DNA of 64,000 nt from Symbiodinium natans (GCA_905221605.1 CAJNDS010002686.1:1-64000), one strand, 5' to 3'. Counted from the first letter of the stretch, positions 40,171 through 52,361 are shown. A program made the numbers and translations. The notes: generated by a model not told the origin, from the sequence alone.

Positions 40171-40894
40171 ACCGCCAGTAGGGCCTTGAATGTCTTGAGC
40201 ATGAGACCCGCTGACGGCCCAGAAGTGACAGCCGTGGCGGGCGCGGAAACATGGCACACGTACACCTGACGTACTGTCTTCGATGCTCCACCTCAATGTC
40301 AAAGGAGATCAACATGCGGCAAGACGAAGACAAGTCTGGTGCAGCCTCGTAGGAAGTCTCAGGGAGCCGGCAGAACCCAAGCTGCCCCGCCAAGTGTCCC
40401 GCGCAAGGATCCGGGCAGGGTGCTGCGCGCGCGGCTTGCTGTACATGTCGCTGTTAGAGCAACACTATGCTCGCTTAGTCTGCCAGAATGCCGAATGTTC
40501 TTTCAATCTGGGCCTCCAAGAGTGAGGCTGGCCACAGGACCCACAGACAGAGCTCTGTGCAAGTTGACTGCAGACGGGGTGCCACGTTGGCAGAGCAGCA
40601 CCGGTGCACATAGCCTGCATAGTCATGGATGATCTCCTCATGAGGACGCCACTTCTCACCTTACGCTGGGTGGTTCAACACGGTACAGCATCCCGAAGCA
40701 TTTCAGGTATGCACGCATGCAACTCCACTGTTTTGTTGTTTTGGTTTGACCTGCTCATGTAAAGGGCGGATTCCGACTTTTCAGGCGTGCTAGGTTTTAC
40801 ATGCTTTTACAGCTGTTGCCTGTGGGACATCGTGCAGTCGTGGACGCAAGCAGCAGCCGTGCGGCATGCCAGCAGCCATGCGGAGTTTAGGGTT
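40171..40894. other. No gene recognised; spacer
   Basis: Short frames (64-97 codons) without motif. Confidence 0.45.
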
Positions 40895-40895
40895 T

Positions 40896-40988
40896 ACCAG
40901 GACGCGCGACTATACCCCATAACCCCCTTAAGAAGGCCCTTTAGATGGTTGACTATGGGGATTCTAGGGCCTAGGAGCCTATCCTGGT
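40896..40988. mobile_element. IR-B copy 6
   Basis: ACCAGGACGCGCGACTATAC and AGGAGCCTATCCTGGT. It is preceded by a two-unit telomeric word (GTTTAGGGTTT). The plus frame 40787-41401 passes through it (YPITPLRRPF). Confidence 0.83.
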
Positions 40989-41019
40989 TGGGAGCACTTC
41001 AGCTCATGGAAGCTGGCTG

Positions 41020-41401
41020 TCGGCAGCTTATGGCTTGCCTTGAGGCCCCAAGCCTCTGCACTGACGCTCACAGTGGCAGAGCAACAAGTGCACTTGCTAG
41101 GACCTCAAAAAAAATCAGCCTTGCATCAGCCACAAAGACCATTGGAGCCATCGAAGAGATCAGCTGCACCAAGATATACACCAAGATACAGGCCAAGCCT
41201 CGAAATCTGGCCAAGAGGTTGGCAGAGCTTGGGCATTCAGAGCCCGTCTCCTTGCACCAAGCTGTCATCGACAAGGCTGAGCGAGTCGAAGGGCTGCATG
41301 GCATCCGCCTTCTTGGTGTTCACCGCAGGCCGTCGCGTGGCGTCGCAGGAAACATCGGCTCCCTGCATTGGCATGATTCGCGCTCTATACACCGTCCGTG
41401 A
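41020..41401 (+). CDS. Unassigned open frame downstream of IR-B (doubtful)
   Basis: This stretch is the 3' part of a frame open from 40787 to the stop at 41401; the part upstream of about 40990 is the translated IR-B element and is unlikely to be native coding. The rest contains Lys-rich segments such as KIYTKIQAKPRNLAKRLAEL that look like real protein (helical, charged, no low complexity). No domain recognised, and no membrane segment or signal. It may be an exon of a split gene or chance; splice sites were not assigned. Confidence 0.22.
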
Positions 41402-41479
41402 AAAAAAACAGCCGGCATCGAAGACTGCGGACAGATGGCAGATGATGCGTTCCTAGACTGCCAATGCAAAGCCCAATTG

Positions 41480-41566
41480 CCAGGACGGGCTGACCCTTTC
41501 ACCCCCTTAAAAAGGCCCTTTATAAGGTTGATTTTGGAGATTATTGGGCCTACTAGCCCATCCTGG
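41480..41566. mobile_element. IR-B copy 7 with near-perfect 8-bp flanking repeat
   Basis: CCAGGACGGGCTGACCCTTT and TACTAGCCCATCCTGG. Flanks CCCAATTG (41472-41479) and CCCAATCG (41569-41576) differ at one base. Confidence 0.84.
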
Positions 41567-41576
41567 AACCCAATCG

Positions 41577-42212
41577 CTCAGTACTCAAGAATCGTCCTGC
41601 GACAGTTGCAGAGGCGCTGTCTCTTGCTGCGGCGAGTCATGGTGCCGGATGCACCCAGAGGGTCGAGTGATTGGATCACACGACTAGTCACCCCCGGGTG
41701 CAGGCACCCTAAACCCTCAACCCGAAACCCAACCAGTGGACCCCACAGGCCCTGTCTCGTCAAGGGAGCTCAAGCACCTTGCAAGTGCACAGGAAACTTC
41801 GAAGATTACAGAAGCACCCGAAGCCCCTCATGCCCCTCTGCTGACATCACACAAGTGCACGGGGCTCCTGACAAGGCTTCGTGGGGTTTTCGGACAGGAG
41901 TTTTTGAGTGGCTGGGTTGACAAGTGGGTTGACAAGGGCAGTCAACCCTGGCACCATTTTCCTTGAGAGCTCCACACCTCGCACAGGCCAAAGGAGTTCC
42001 CGATGAGTGCTCGACACGCGCCACAGGGCCGTTAGTACGCCGACGCGATGCTCAGAGCAAGCATCTCACTGATCCTAGGCTAGCGCCGCCCCACCAATGC
42101 TCCGCTCACTGGTGTCGCGAAGTTGGTCCAAGCAACTTACCTAGGGAGGGTACTGCACCGCCAAGCCTGCATATAGCTCAACACTGACATGTGGTTTCGC
42201 CCTGCACTGTGG
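41577..42212. other. No gene recognised; spacer
   Basis: One short CCCTAAACCCTCAACCC word at 41706. Unassigned frames only. Confidence 0.45.
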
Positions 42213-43392
42213 ACCTTCCTTGCACCACCGTGTAACCGAGGCGAGCTGAGTCATGGCACATCCGGCGCGGCACAGTGAGGGCACGTGGTGCGAGAAACGA
42301 GGTCGTCGCGCTGGCCTAGAGGCTGGCCCCTCCGCACCTCAGACGGTGAAAAACTGCTCGCTCGGAGGGCCGGGTAGTTGGCAAGATCTGACAGGTGGCC
42401 GTTTCGGGCAAGCGGCTCGCCCGGCAGTTAACGGGCCGGCGATTGCACAAAGTGACTACGGAGAGGTGACGAGCTCGCTCAACAGGATGGATTTTACTGG
42501 GAGCGCTGCCGGCTGATGTTGCGCAGCGGCTGCAGAGTCACCCACATGCATGCCACCCTGCTTGAGGTTTCAGGACCTGCGGGTCTTGTGGGCCGTTTCG
42601 AGGAGCCGCGCAAGAAGTGCCACATTATGAGACAGTGTTGCGAGTGCCCGGCTCAACAATCACTAGGCCGTCAGCCAAAGACAGGAGTTCGCACGCAAGA
42701 GGCCCAGAAGATTTTTAGACTTCGCAGAGAAGAGGCAGCACAAGTCGAACAGGGCATCTCCTCCCTGTGTTCAAGGCAGCCGCAGCAAGGATGCAGTGCG
42801 TGGTGCATGGAGGGTGGGCGGCACTGGAACGATGTGCACGGCTGATCGGCCCGGACCCTGTACCGCCACAACTAATTTCTGTGACGCATGCCGAAGTGGC
42901 TGAGACGGCCGACTGCGAATATGACATGGGCCAGAAGCAGAACACCCAACAATTGGACCGGACTCAGAATGGAAGACTGACATCAGGATCGGCTGCTGCG
43001 AGCCCCATCAAGCCTGGTCGTTTTGCTTTGGCGGAAGGGTTTATTGTAACAAGGTGTGAGTGAGGGCACAGAGCTACCCTGCGGCTTCTGCACCATGGTT
43101 GCTACGCCAAGCGAGTTGCCAGGATTTGCCCCAGGTGCTTGGATTCCAGGTGGTGCCATACCGCTGCCCTGAACTGCGAGGTGTGCACTCCAATGCTGGC
43201 GTTGCAGCCGACACTGCCCTGCGCTTCAGGAAGATCCAGCGAACCCACGCATGCGGGCTGCATATCAAGCCTCCGTGCGAACGTGTCAGATCTCTCGTAG
43301 CTCGGAGCAAGGCGGTCTGTCTGGAGAGAGGACTCCTTGCAGGGCACTGCGTTCTGCACCCTGCAGGATGAGACTTTGCAGCCTAATTGCCC

Positions 43393-43444
43393 TGAACCCT
43401 AAACCCTGAACCCTATAAACTATAAACCCTCTAAACCCTAAGCC
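43393..43444 (-). repeat. Decayed ITS inside duplication unit 1
   Basis: CCCTGAACCCTAAACCCTG, then CCCTATAAACTATAAA; copied unchanged at 45576-45627. Confidence 0.85.
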
Positions 43445-43588
43445 GTTTATACACTGGATACCTGAAAAACAGCAGGCCTCTGTCGAGCTTGCACGTCGGG
43501 AGGCACACAACTCTGCTGAGCGAGTTACTGCACGTCGGTGGCTGGGTCCAGGCCCCGCACTATGTTCTTGCGTCCTTCAACAGCACGC

Positions 43589-43640
43589 TACCAGGATGGG
43601 CTATGATACCGTATAACTCCTTCAAAAGGGGTGCTTATTG
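43589..43640. mobile_element. Truncated IR-B copy 8
   Basis: TACCAGGATGGGCTATGATA followed by CCTTCAAAAGGGG; the right third is missing. Duplicated at 45772-45823. Confidence 0.75.
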
Positions 43641-44408
43641 TTACTCACAGCCCGGCTGTCTGCCAGCTTGCTTCGGCTCCCGTGATCGCAGGTCTGTCTG
43701 TGACAGAATGAAGCCGGCACAACTAGCAAACAAGGCGCTGACCACACAGCATAGCACTCATTCAGCTGCACAAGAAACATGAAGAGCAGAGCTCGACCAC
43801 CAAGACAGACATCTCCGGGGGCGCTTGTGGTTGATGCTTGGCAGCGACCACCGGACGAGCGGATGACGTTGATACCACGGTGCCTGTTTCAGGACCTTGG
43901 CCGTATCACTCAGCGCAGCAGCAAGCGCCGGCTCAGAGTGCCGTGATTCTTTCACGCATTTCTGGCAAAACGTCGCCCGGGTCGTCAACTTTCGTCAACG
44001 TGATCGGGCATCCCAGCATCCCGCACACGCTGCCCAGCAGATTCTTAACACAAAAATAAGCCCGGCTGGCGCTTGGCTCAAGGGGCCCGGCGCTGGCACG
44101 CAGGGGCTCTCCGCAAGACAACGACGCGCGGGGTGACGAGAGCACGCGTCGACCCCCGGCACCATCTTGCAGCGAGCTTCGAAGTTTGGAAGATGTTCCC
44201 AAAGCACTCGACATGACCGACGCGCGCCACAGGTCAGCACACTGACACGAACTCCACCATGACGATGATGAGAGCAGTCAGCGCACTGCGTTTGCCGCAT
44301 GGTCCCTGCTTCTGACATGGAACAGAAGATCCTGAGCCGAAAAAGATTGCTGCAAAGATACCTGTACATGCATGGGAGCACGACGCACCATGACGCCTAC
44401 TGCCAGGA

Positions 44409-46591
44409 ACCTTCCTTGCACCGCCGTGTAACCGAGGCGAGCCGAATTATGGCACATCCGGCGCGGCACGGTGAGGGCACGCTGCGCGAGCAACGAGGTC
44501 GTCGCGCTGGCTATAGAGGCTGGCCCCTCCGCACCTCAGACTGTGCAAACTGCTCGCTCGGAGACCCCGGTAGCTTGCTGGCAGGATCTCACAGGTGGCC
44601 GTTTCAAGCGGCTCGCTCAGAACGGGCGCCGGAGATTGCGCAAAGTACGGAGAGTTCACGAGCTCGCTCAACAAGATGGATTTTACTGGGAGCGCTGCCG
44701 GCTGATAATGCGCGGCAGCCGAAGAGTCACCCACGTGGATGCCACCCGGCTTGAGGTTTCAGGACCTGCGGGTCCTGTGGGCCGTTTCGAGGAGCCGCGC
44801 CAGAAGTGCCACATTATGAGACAGTGTTGCGAGTGCCCGGCTCAACAATCACTAGGCCGTCAGCCAAAGACAGGAGTTCGCACGCAAGAGGCCCAGAAGA
44901 TTCTTAGACTTCGCAGAGAACAGGCAGCACAAATCGAACAGGGCACCCTGTGTTCAAGGCAGCCGCAGCAAGGATGCAGTTCGTGGTGCACGGAAGGCGG
45001 GCGGCACTGGAATGCTGTGCACTGCTGGTGGGCCCGGACCCAGTACCGCCACAACTAATTTCTGATGCATGCCGAAGTGGCTGAGACGGCCGTGACTGCG
45101 AATATGACATGGGCCAGAAGCAGAACACCCAACAATTGGACCGGACTCAGAATGGAAGACTGACATCAGGATCGGCTGCTGCGAGCCCCATCAAGCCTGG
45201 TCGTTTTGCTTTGGCGGAAGGGTTTATTGTAACAAGGTGTGAGTGAGGGCACAGAGCTACCCTGCGGCTTCTGCACCATGGTTGCTACGCCAAGCGAGTT
45301 GCCAGGATTTGCCCCAGGTGCTTGGATTCCAGGTGGTGCCATACCGCTGCCCTGAACTGCGAGGTGTGCACTCCAATGCTGGCGTTGCAGCCGACACTGC
45401 CCTGCGCTTCAGGAAGATCCAGCGAACCCACGCATGCGGGCTGCATATCAAGCCTCCCTGCGAACGTGTCAGATCTCTCGTAGCTCGGAGCAAGGCGGTC
45501 TGTCTGGAGAGAGGACTCCTTGCAGGGCACTGCGTTCTGCACCCTGCAGGATGAGACTTTGCAGCCTAATTGCCCTGAACCCTAAACCCTGAACCCTATA
45601 AACTATAAACCCTCTAAACCCTAAGCCGTTTATACACTGGATACCTGAAAAACAGCAGGCCTCTGTCGAGCTTGCACGTCGGGAGGCACACAACTCTGCT
45701 GAGCGAGTTACTGCACGTCGGTGGCTGGGTCCAGGCCCCGCACTATGTTCTTGCGTCCTTCAACAGCACGCTACCAGGATGGGCTATGATACCGTATAAC
45801 TCCTTCAAAAGGGGTGCTTATTGTTACTCACAGCCCGGCTGTCTGCCAGCTTGCTTCGGCTCCCGTGATCGCAGGTCTGTCTGTGACAGAATGAAGCCGG
45901 CACAACTAGCAAACAAGGCGCTGACCACACAGCATAGCACTCATTCAGCTGCACAAGAAACATGAAGAGCAGAGCTCGACCACCAAGACAGACATCTCCG
46001 AGGGCGCTTGTGGTTGATGCTTGGCAGCGACCACCGAACGAGCGGATGACGTTGATACCACGGTGCCTGTTTCAGGACCTTGGCCGTATCACTCAGCGCA
46101 GCAGCAAGCGCCGGCTCAGCGCGCTGTGATTCTTTCACGCATTTCTGGCAAAACGTTGCCCGGGTCGTCAACTTTCGTCAACGTGATCGGGCATCCCAGC
46201 ATCCCGCACACGCTGCCCAGCAGATTCTTAACACAAAAAGAAGCCCGGCTGGCGCTTGGCTCAAGGGGCCCGGCGCTGGCACGCAGGGGCTCTCCGCAAG
46301 ACAACGACGCGCGGGGTGACGAGAGCACGCGTCGACCCCCGGCACCATCTTGCAGCGAGCTTCGAAGTTTGGAAGATGTTCCCAAAGCACTCGACATGAC
46401 CGACGCGCGCCACAGGTCAGCACACTGACACGAACTCCACCATGACGATGATGAGAGCAGTCAGCGCACTGCGTTTGCCGCATGGTCCCTGCTTCTGACA
46501 TGGAACAGAAGATCCTGAGCCGAAAAAGATTGCTGCAAAGATACCTGTACATGCATGGGAGCACGACGCACCATGACGCCTACTGCCAGGA
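44409..46591. repeat. 2.2-kb tandem duplication, unit 2
   Basis: 2183 bp from ACCTTCCTTGCACC(G)CCGTG to the next occurrence of the same sequence at 46592. It carries the same IR-B truncation (45772) and telomere-like patch (45576) as unit 1, so both predate the duplication. Confidence 0.95.
44471..45058 (+). CDS. Unassigned open frame in duplication unit 2 (doubtful)
   Basis: 195 codons including HIMRQCCECPAQQSLGRQPK and a Lys/Arg/Gln-rich segment. The matching frame of unit 1 is split by stops and frameshifts: only 42516-42845 stays open, with an extra 6 bases. Many differences between the two copies change the residue, which argues against strong selection on protein. A Cys pair (CCEC) is the only notable motif. 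Function unknown; probably not coding. Confidence 0.15.
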   Translation: MRARCASNEVVALAIEAGPSAPQTVQTARSETPVACWQDLTGGRFKRLAQNGRRRLRKVRRVHELAQQDGFYWERCRLIMRGSRRVTHVDATRLEVSGPAGPVGRFEEPRQKCHIMRQCCECPAQQSLGRQPKTGVRTQEAQKILRLRREQAAQIEQGTLCSRQPQQGCSSWCTEGGRHWNAVHCWWARTQYRHN

Positions 46592-47752
46592 ACCTTCCTT
46601 GCACCGCCGTGTAACCGAGGCGAGCCGAATTATGGCACATCCGGCGCGGCACGGTGAGGGCACGCTGCGCGAGCAACGAGGTCGTCGCGCTGGCTATAGA
46701 GGCTGGCCCCTCCGCACCTCAGACTGTGCAAACTGCTCGCTCGGAGACCCCGGTAGCTTGCTGGCAAGATCTCACAGGTGGCCGTTTCAGGCGAGCGGCT
46801 CGGCAGAACGGGCCAGAGATTGCACAAAGTGAGCCCTGCTGCGCGAAAGCAACATCCTGCTTTTTTGCATGTCTGGGCAGGCCTCAGCCGAGATTGCAAG
46901 TCAGAACACACAATTACGGGGCCCAGCACTACTACTCTTCCATCCTTGAGAAGCATGCTACCAGGGCTCATCGTTGCTGGCGTCTGTCATACTCTGCCAG
47001 CATTGTGGCTCCGACCGTTGAGCGTGCTTGCCATATGCCCGCACAAGTACGTCCAGATCCTGGCAGGCGGGCTGTATGCAGTGATGGCAGTCCTGTGTCC
47101 TTTAAACTGGATTTCGACCCAGACAAGCAGCCCGAAATGCTGACATGCGCTGACCAAACCGCAAACGCCGTATAACACTGACGCTCATTCAGCTGTCAGT
47201 CAGAAGCCTTCCGATTAGGCAGGCCTAAGATACGAAGGCTGTATTCGACAAAGCTTGGATGAAGGCGCACAATTTTCACGAAGTTCCGCGTCCTCCCCTC
47301 CCCTGAGTGGTCCTTATAAGGGCGAAACGGAAGGGGCTGCGGGGTCGCGCGGGTCTGCACGAAAGGACGAAGGGTTCTGCAAAAGGAGGGGGGTTGCGCG
47401 AACCCTTGCAGGGCGGGTAAGGCTCCACATGTTCCATAAACACTCGTGAACCTCAAACAGCTGTCCTGGCAAACTGCTGAGCTGTTACTCATACGAAGAG
47501 TTCGCGAAGCTATGCTGAGGGCAAGGTGGTTACGCGAAGGGAAAGGGGCTTACACGAACCCTCTGCGAAAGTGGGGGAGGGGTGACACAAACCCCTGCGA
47601 CTGTCAAGCAGCCCCATGGCAAACTGATGCGCCCCCCTTGTATATTTGTCGGTGAGGTGAGCTCACGACCTTCGTTTGCCCCAGATCGCCACGGACACCA
47701 CTTCGGCGGTTTCAGGACTTTGGCCGTGTCACTGAGCGCAGCACGAAGCAGC
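46592..47752. repeat. Third, decayed copy of the 2.2-kb unit
   Basis: Near-identical to unit 2 up to about 46834, then only islands match: AAGCATGCTACCAGGGCTC near 46953, GACGCTCATTCAGCTG near 47180 and TTTCAGGACTTTGGCCGTGT near 47710 correspond in order to positions in unit 2. The copy is shortened by deletions. Confidence 0.75.
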
Positions 47753-48322
47753 AAAGCTCACGACGTGGATCTGGAGCTAGACTCTTCCATCCGTTTGGCT
47801 GACTTCACGCGCTATCTCAGCCAGGATACCGCATGGCCGTCTTTGCTTATTCATCACCCCTTCGCAAAACACGGCGCAAGAATTGTGTGGTTGCAGTCTC
47901 GACTGCTTTCCTTGAATATTCTATTCAACACAGGGGCGTTCAGCGTTCTCGCTGCGGGGAAAGCTCTATGAGCCCATGCGTTGGGATCTATGCTGGGTCG
48001 CTGGAACTACATGTTCCAAGCAGACACCTAGTAAGTGATTGGCGATGACGTCGGCCCTTTGGTGGAGAGCCAGCAAGCACCGAAAGAAAAACACGCTATG
48101 GAAGGGCTTGGACGCAGATGTCAAGGGCAGCCCTAGGCCGAAGAACGCCTGACAAGGCCGTCCGGACAAAGGCCAAAAGCGTCAGGTTAACTCATCGGCT
48201 TAGCTGAAATCAAAAGCTTCCTTTGGCAGGGATGCTGCTTTCGATGCTACTATAAGGCGTTTGCTACGGCCGTACTCTTGGGGGTATGCAGCACTGCCAC
48301 AGCTGCCATGAGCGGGATCACG
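47753..48322. other. No gene recognised; spacer
   Basis: Frames of 67-129 codons, no motif. Confidence 0.45.
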
Positions 48323-48385
48323 GTTTAGGGTTTAGGGTTTAGGGTTTAGGGTTTAGGGTTTAGGGTTTAGGGTTTAGGGTTTAGG
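48323..48385 (+). repeat. ITS, nine perfect units
   Basis: Between GATCACGG and AGCAGCGCACC. Confidence 0.96.
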
Positions 48386-49228
48386 AGCAGCGCACCTTGG
48401 CCACCGACGACACCACGTACAGAGCTCGCGGCCTGAGACCCAAAAGGTCTCGGTCACTCAGACGGTGTAAAGCCACCATAGCTCAGACCGAAGCCCAGCC
48501 CAACTGGCTTGATGTAAGCCCAACAAAAACCCAACTTCAGTGGTACATGGCTCCACTGGGCGTTCACAAATTAGTGATCGACGCTGCCCACAAAAGCAGC
48601 CTTTCGAAGCCTTGCAGCAGTTGTGGCTGAAACAGCCATATTCCAGGGGCACACACGGAGAACCAGCCTTAAGGGAGAAAGCCCCAAGCCCGACAGTTTT
48701 GGCAAAAACCCTGGGACTGAAACTTCCCCATCCACTGCACGCTGCCCGAGCGAGCAAGAGTAAGCTGGCCCTCAAAGATCTGCAGATACCCGAGAGGCCT
48801 CAAACAGGATGGGCCTCATGAGGCCCTCGAGCCCCCACAAGCAACCCTACAAGAGGGGCCGTTTTAAGGAGCACCTTAAACGCCGAGTTACCGGAAAGAA
48901 GAGGCTACTGTGGCCCCAACATAGGACACTGTAGCCCATGAGTATAGTCTACGGGCTTCAGAAAGATTTGCGACGGACTTGTGGCTCAGGGTCCCAGGTT
49001 TAGGGTTTAAGGTTTAGGGCCATACAGTAGCGTACTTAAGAGCTTCCGAATTGTTGCGGAGAAGAGCCCAGACCCTGCACAGGGTCTTAGCGCCTGGGCG
49101 ACTGTGTAGGACTTAAAGGAGCTGGGCCAGGGACAACTATGGGCAGGCGGGAAGCACGTTGCATGGCAAACGGCCTTTTGCTGCGGTAGCAGTCGTACTG
49201 GGCATGGACCCCTATAAACCCTAAGCCT
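48386..49228. other. Spacer with one short ITS
   Basis: Degenerate TTTAGGG run at 48996-49020. No gene recognised; frames on both strands at 48397-48821 lack motifs. Confidence 0.45.
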
Positions 49229-49290
49229 ACCAGGATGGGCTATTAGGCCCCATCATCCCCATAATCAACCCTGTAAAGGGCGTTTTAAGG
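49229..49290. mobile_element. IR-B copy 9, right part replaced by ITS
   Basis: ACCAGGATGGGCTATTAGGC through TGTAAAGGGCGTTTTAAGGG is intact IR-B, then the sequence changes to TTTAGGATTTAAGATTTAGGG. The expected right end CCCATCCTGGT is absent. Confidence 0.8.
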
Positions 49291-49330
49291 GTTTAGGATT
49301 TAAGATTTAGGGTTTAGGGGTTTTAGGGTC
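49287..49330 (+). repeat. ITS, six units, fused to IR-B
   Basis: Begins at AAGGG shared with the IR-B interior. Confidence 0.88.
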
Positions 49331-50272
49331 CTGGGAAATGGGCATGGGAAGGGTTATAGCGTGAGGATCCTGCGGAGAGCGGCCGTGCCGGGAGACACCA
49401 AGAGAATGCCACACTGCGCTTTTCAGGGTCGTGCTCTTAGGGGCTTTTATGGTTTGGGGCTGCGGTTGTCTGGCTATATCGCCCAGTTGTCTCTCAAGTC
49501 AGCTATATATACGCAACCAGACCTGATCCCAAAGCTGGACACAGCCCGCCTATCCTGAGCCCGTGGATCCTGGCGCTTAAGGGAAATCTGCTGGCCATCA
49601 TCGAGCTCCAACGAAGCGCAGCCTCCTACGGCCCGGCCTCCTTGCACCCTTTGGAGAGCTGGCACGTGTTGCACTTGCATGCGACTGAGGGCCGTGACGC
49701 ATCGAGCCCCGTCTCCCGAGCATGGTGGGAATCTGCGGAAATTCAAAGGCTGTCTGCTCAAGGAGCTGACGTGGCACCTGCAGAAGGAAGGTTGCGCAAA
49801 CACCGGCGCCCCCTCGCGCGTCCCGGTTTCAGTGTCAGTTCTCGCTTGACCGCCTTTTTTGGCCTCAACAGGCGAAGGCAGAGGTCACCGGCACCTCCAA
49901 GACGACTCTGCGCCCCTCTCATGCACAGGTCGCTACTGGACGCCGCGACATTGACTCGGCTGACTCTGCCGACTGTCCCCCGCGTGTGAGTAGGGTTTAG
50001 GGATTAGGGGTTTGGCTGCCAGAGTCCGGGGGCTGTTGACGGGCTTGCCCGGTGCCATATCGATGCTGCAGCACAAGGTTTCGCCCCCCGCACACCCTCC
50101 AGCGGGGGGGGGGTTGCAAACATGCAAGGTTTTGACCTGTTACACAAATTTGTGCTCTGTCACTCGTTCAGCTTGAAGTCACATGGGAGATGCCTGAAAT
50201 CATGGACGGCTCAGAAAAATTGCCACTCCGCCGCAAGAAATCCCTTCAAGGTCGCCAAGCAGATTGCTATAG
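49331..50272. other. No gene recognised; spacer
   Basis: A short TTTAGGG word at 49993 and a G run near 50104-50114. Frames of 64-115 codons, no motif. Confidence 0.45.
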
Positions 50273-50366
50273 CCAGGATGGGCCACTATACCCTATACAA
50301 CCCCTCACAACGGCCCATTATACGGTTGATTCTGACGATTTTAAGGCCCAAACAGCAGATCCTGGT
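50273..50366. mobile_element. IR-B copy 10
   Basis: CCAGGATGGGCCACTATACC and AAACAGCAGATCCTGGT; the right arm is diverged. Confidence 0.78.
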
Positions 50367-51429
50367 AGCCAATGCAGCATGTTGGAAGGCACTGCGAGTG
50401 GCTCCTCGCAATCATTTCTCGTGGCTGGACGTGGCTGCCGTGTTTTGCAGTCATCTGTTAGAATTAAATCTTGAGAGGCGCTCGCATCGTACGTTTGGAA
50501 CGCGGTTCCACCTTCGCCTGCCTTCCTTTCCTGGGGTACCTGGCTTCCTTCGCCTGAGGTGGCCCCTGCACCGATAGTTCTCTAAGTGGAGATGCACGCA
50601 AAGCTTGCGGCTTAGGGAGAGATGGGCAGCGCCCCAGAGAAATGTCGGAGCGTAAGGTGGAAGTCCCCTAAGCCTGGGCCATCTAACGTGCCGCTCACTG
50701 AAGCACCTTCCCCTCATATGTCATAGGAAGCAGGGGGCTCTCTAAAGGCCCATGCTGACAATGTTGATACAGGCCTCCCAACCCCATGCTCGCATGTCTA
50801 TCTCCTCTGAACCAGCTGCTGTACGAAGGTTAGCGTGCGAAGGCAGCGATAGGCCAAGGGGAGTCAGCTTTTGCACCTCAGTTTCAGCTGGAGATGTTGG
50901 TTCTGTCCACAAGCACCTACCCAGGCTGCACAACTGAAACCCGACATGCAATACTTCAGCCGGGCCCAAGACGTTGCCATGCCATATTCGGCGATCCGTC
51001 TGCTATGTTCATGGAACTGGGGAATCTCAATGCCGAGGATGGATCAGGTTATTGGAGATCTACGCTAGGATTACGCGACATTTGAAAGCTCTGCACTTTG
51101 AACCTGTTCCATACGTATACTGAACACGTCGAGGTTGAGGGCTGCCTGATTCATAACAAGGTTTTCGCGGTGCTTTTAGATTGATGTCTTGTGTGGGCTT
51201 GCATGCAGCTTGTGGCTTGTCGCCGTTTTGATCCGGCCACGTTCGATTTTATGCCTGGTCCGAAAGTAACCCAGGGTTGTTTGCCGACAACAGGGCCAAC
51301 AGGATTCAGGGTTTAGGGCTTAGCAGCACCTGAGCCCTCTGTCTACACCGGCCCCATTGCCTGCGCCAAGTGCTATTGAGAAAAAAACGTGCATGCTCCT
51401 TACTTGGGCTATAAACACTACAGTGAGCC
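50367..51429. other. No gene recognised; spacer
   Basis: About 1 kb, unassigned. One short telomeric word at 51306. Confidence 0.45.
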
Positions 51430-51600
51430 GGAACTCTAAACCCTGAACCCTGTATACCCCCAACCCATAAGTCGTATAAACCCCAAACCCTGAACGCCCT
51501 AAACCCTAAACCCTGAATCCTGTATACCCAGAACGCCTCGGACCAGATAACTATACCCTGGACCCTCCCACCTCAGCCCTAAACCGTAAACCCTGACCAG
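51430..51600 (-). repeat. Decayed telomere-like stretch
   Basis: CCCTGAACCCTGTATACCCCC and related words, with CCCTAAA only at 51499-51520. An old array, or a mix of telomere-derived and unrelated sequence. Confidence 0.7.
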
Positions 51601-52089
51601 ATGACCCTTGCACGGAACCTCTCGCAGAGAATATATATATATATATAGGAACCAAAAACAGGTTCAGAGGTGGTGTCTTCGGGGCTCATCTTTGCATTCT
51701 TGCCACTCTTCGTTCTGGAACTCTTGCCCTGAGTTACTTCCTGTTGCGGAACTTCAAGTTACCATAGAAAAAGAGCATAGTGGTAGAAATCCTTAATCTG
51801 AAAGCTTCATGTACGTTCCTGAACAAGGGGTTAGCGTCTGGCTCTTCTCAAATGTTGCGCTCTGTGCCGTCGTGCTCGTGCGTCTGCGCAACAACTCTAG
51901 GAGGCTTCGGGCTACTGGGCGATCTCTTTTTTCCTCGACAGGCTGTGGAACCACTTGATCGAAGCTTCTCGATCATCAGACTGGACAGGATCCACGAGCT
52001 AATCGAAGTGACCCCAAGTGTGTGAAGAACAGCCACAGAGCTTATAGTGGTTCCTAAGACCACGCTATGTCTGGCCCGCTGGGAAATGT
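51601..52089. other. No gene recognised; spacer with short TA run
   Basis: TA microsatellite at 51631-51647. Otherwise unassigned. Confidence 0.5.
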
Positions 52090-52141
52090 TAACCCTAAAC
52101 CCTAAAACCTAAACCCTAAACCCTAAACCCTAAACCCTAAG
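52090..52141 (-). repeat. ITS, seven units
   Basis: CCCTAAA with one CCCTAAAA. Confidence 0.94.
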
Positions 52142-52262
52142 TTGACCTGGTCTTCAGCAGGTGTAGGGAACATGATACTCCAAGTAACGATATTCCGATG
52201 AGTGCACCACTGACCTTGACTGGTCTCCCCTCAGGTCAGGTCCTGGCCGGAGGCAAGCAGAA

Positions 52263-52303
52263 GGGTTTAGGGTTTAGGGTTTAGGGTTTAGGGTTTAGGG
52301 CTT
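52263..52303 (+). repeat. ITS, six units
   Basis: TTTAGGG ending in GCTTACTAAG. Confidence 0.94.
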
Positions 52304-52361
52304 ACTAAGCTGCTGGGTGGGTTTCCAGAACCCACGAAGCGGGTCAAATCCTACAACGGCC

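Larger units (their letters stand above)
42213..44408. repeat. 2.2-kb tandem duplication, unit 1
   Basis: Begins ACCTTCCTTGCACC(A)CCGTG. From about 43000 to its end it is nearly identical to unit 2, with only scattered substitutions. Its first 800 bp are more diverged, with substitutions and several small indels, so the spacing is 2196 bp at the left and 2183 bp at the right. It contains a truncated IR-B copy (43589-43640) and a CCCTGAA/CCCTATAAA telomere-like patch (43393-43444). Open frames are conserved in the duplicate but carry no recognised domain. Confidence 0.93.

Noticed and set aside
42885-42930. tRNA-like D-arm (GCCGAAGTGGCTGAGACGGC)
   Set aside because: No anticodon stem or T-arm (GGTTCRANTCC) at the right distance.
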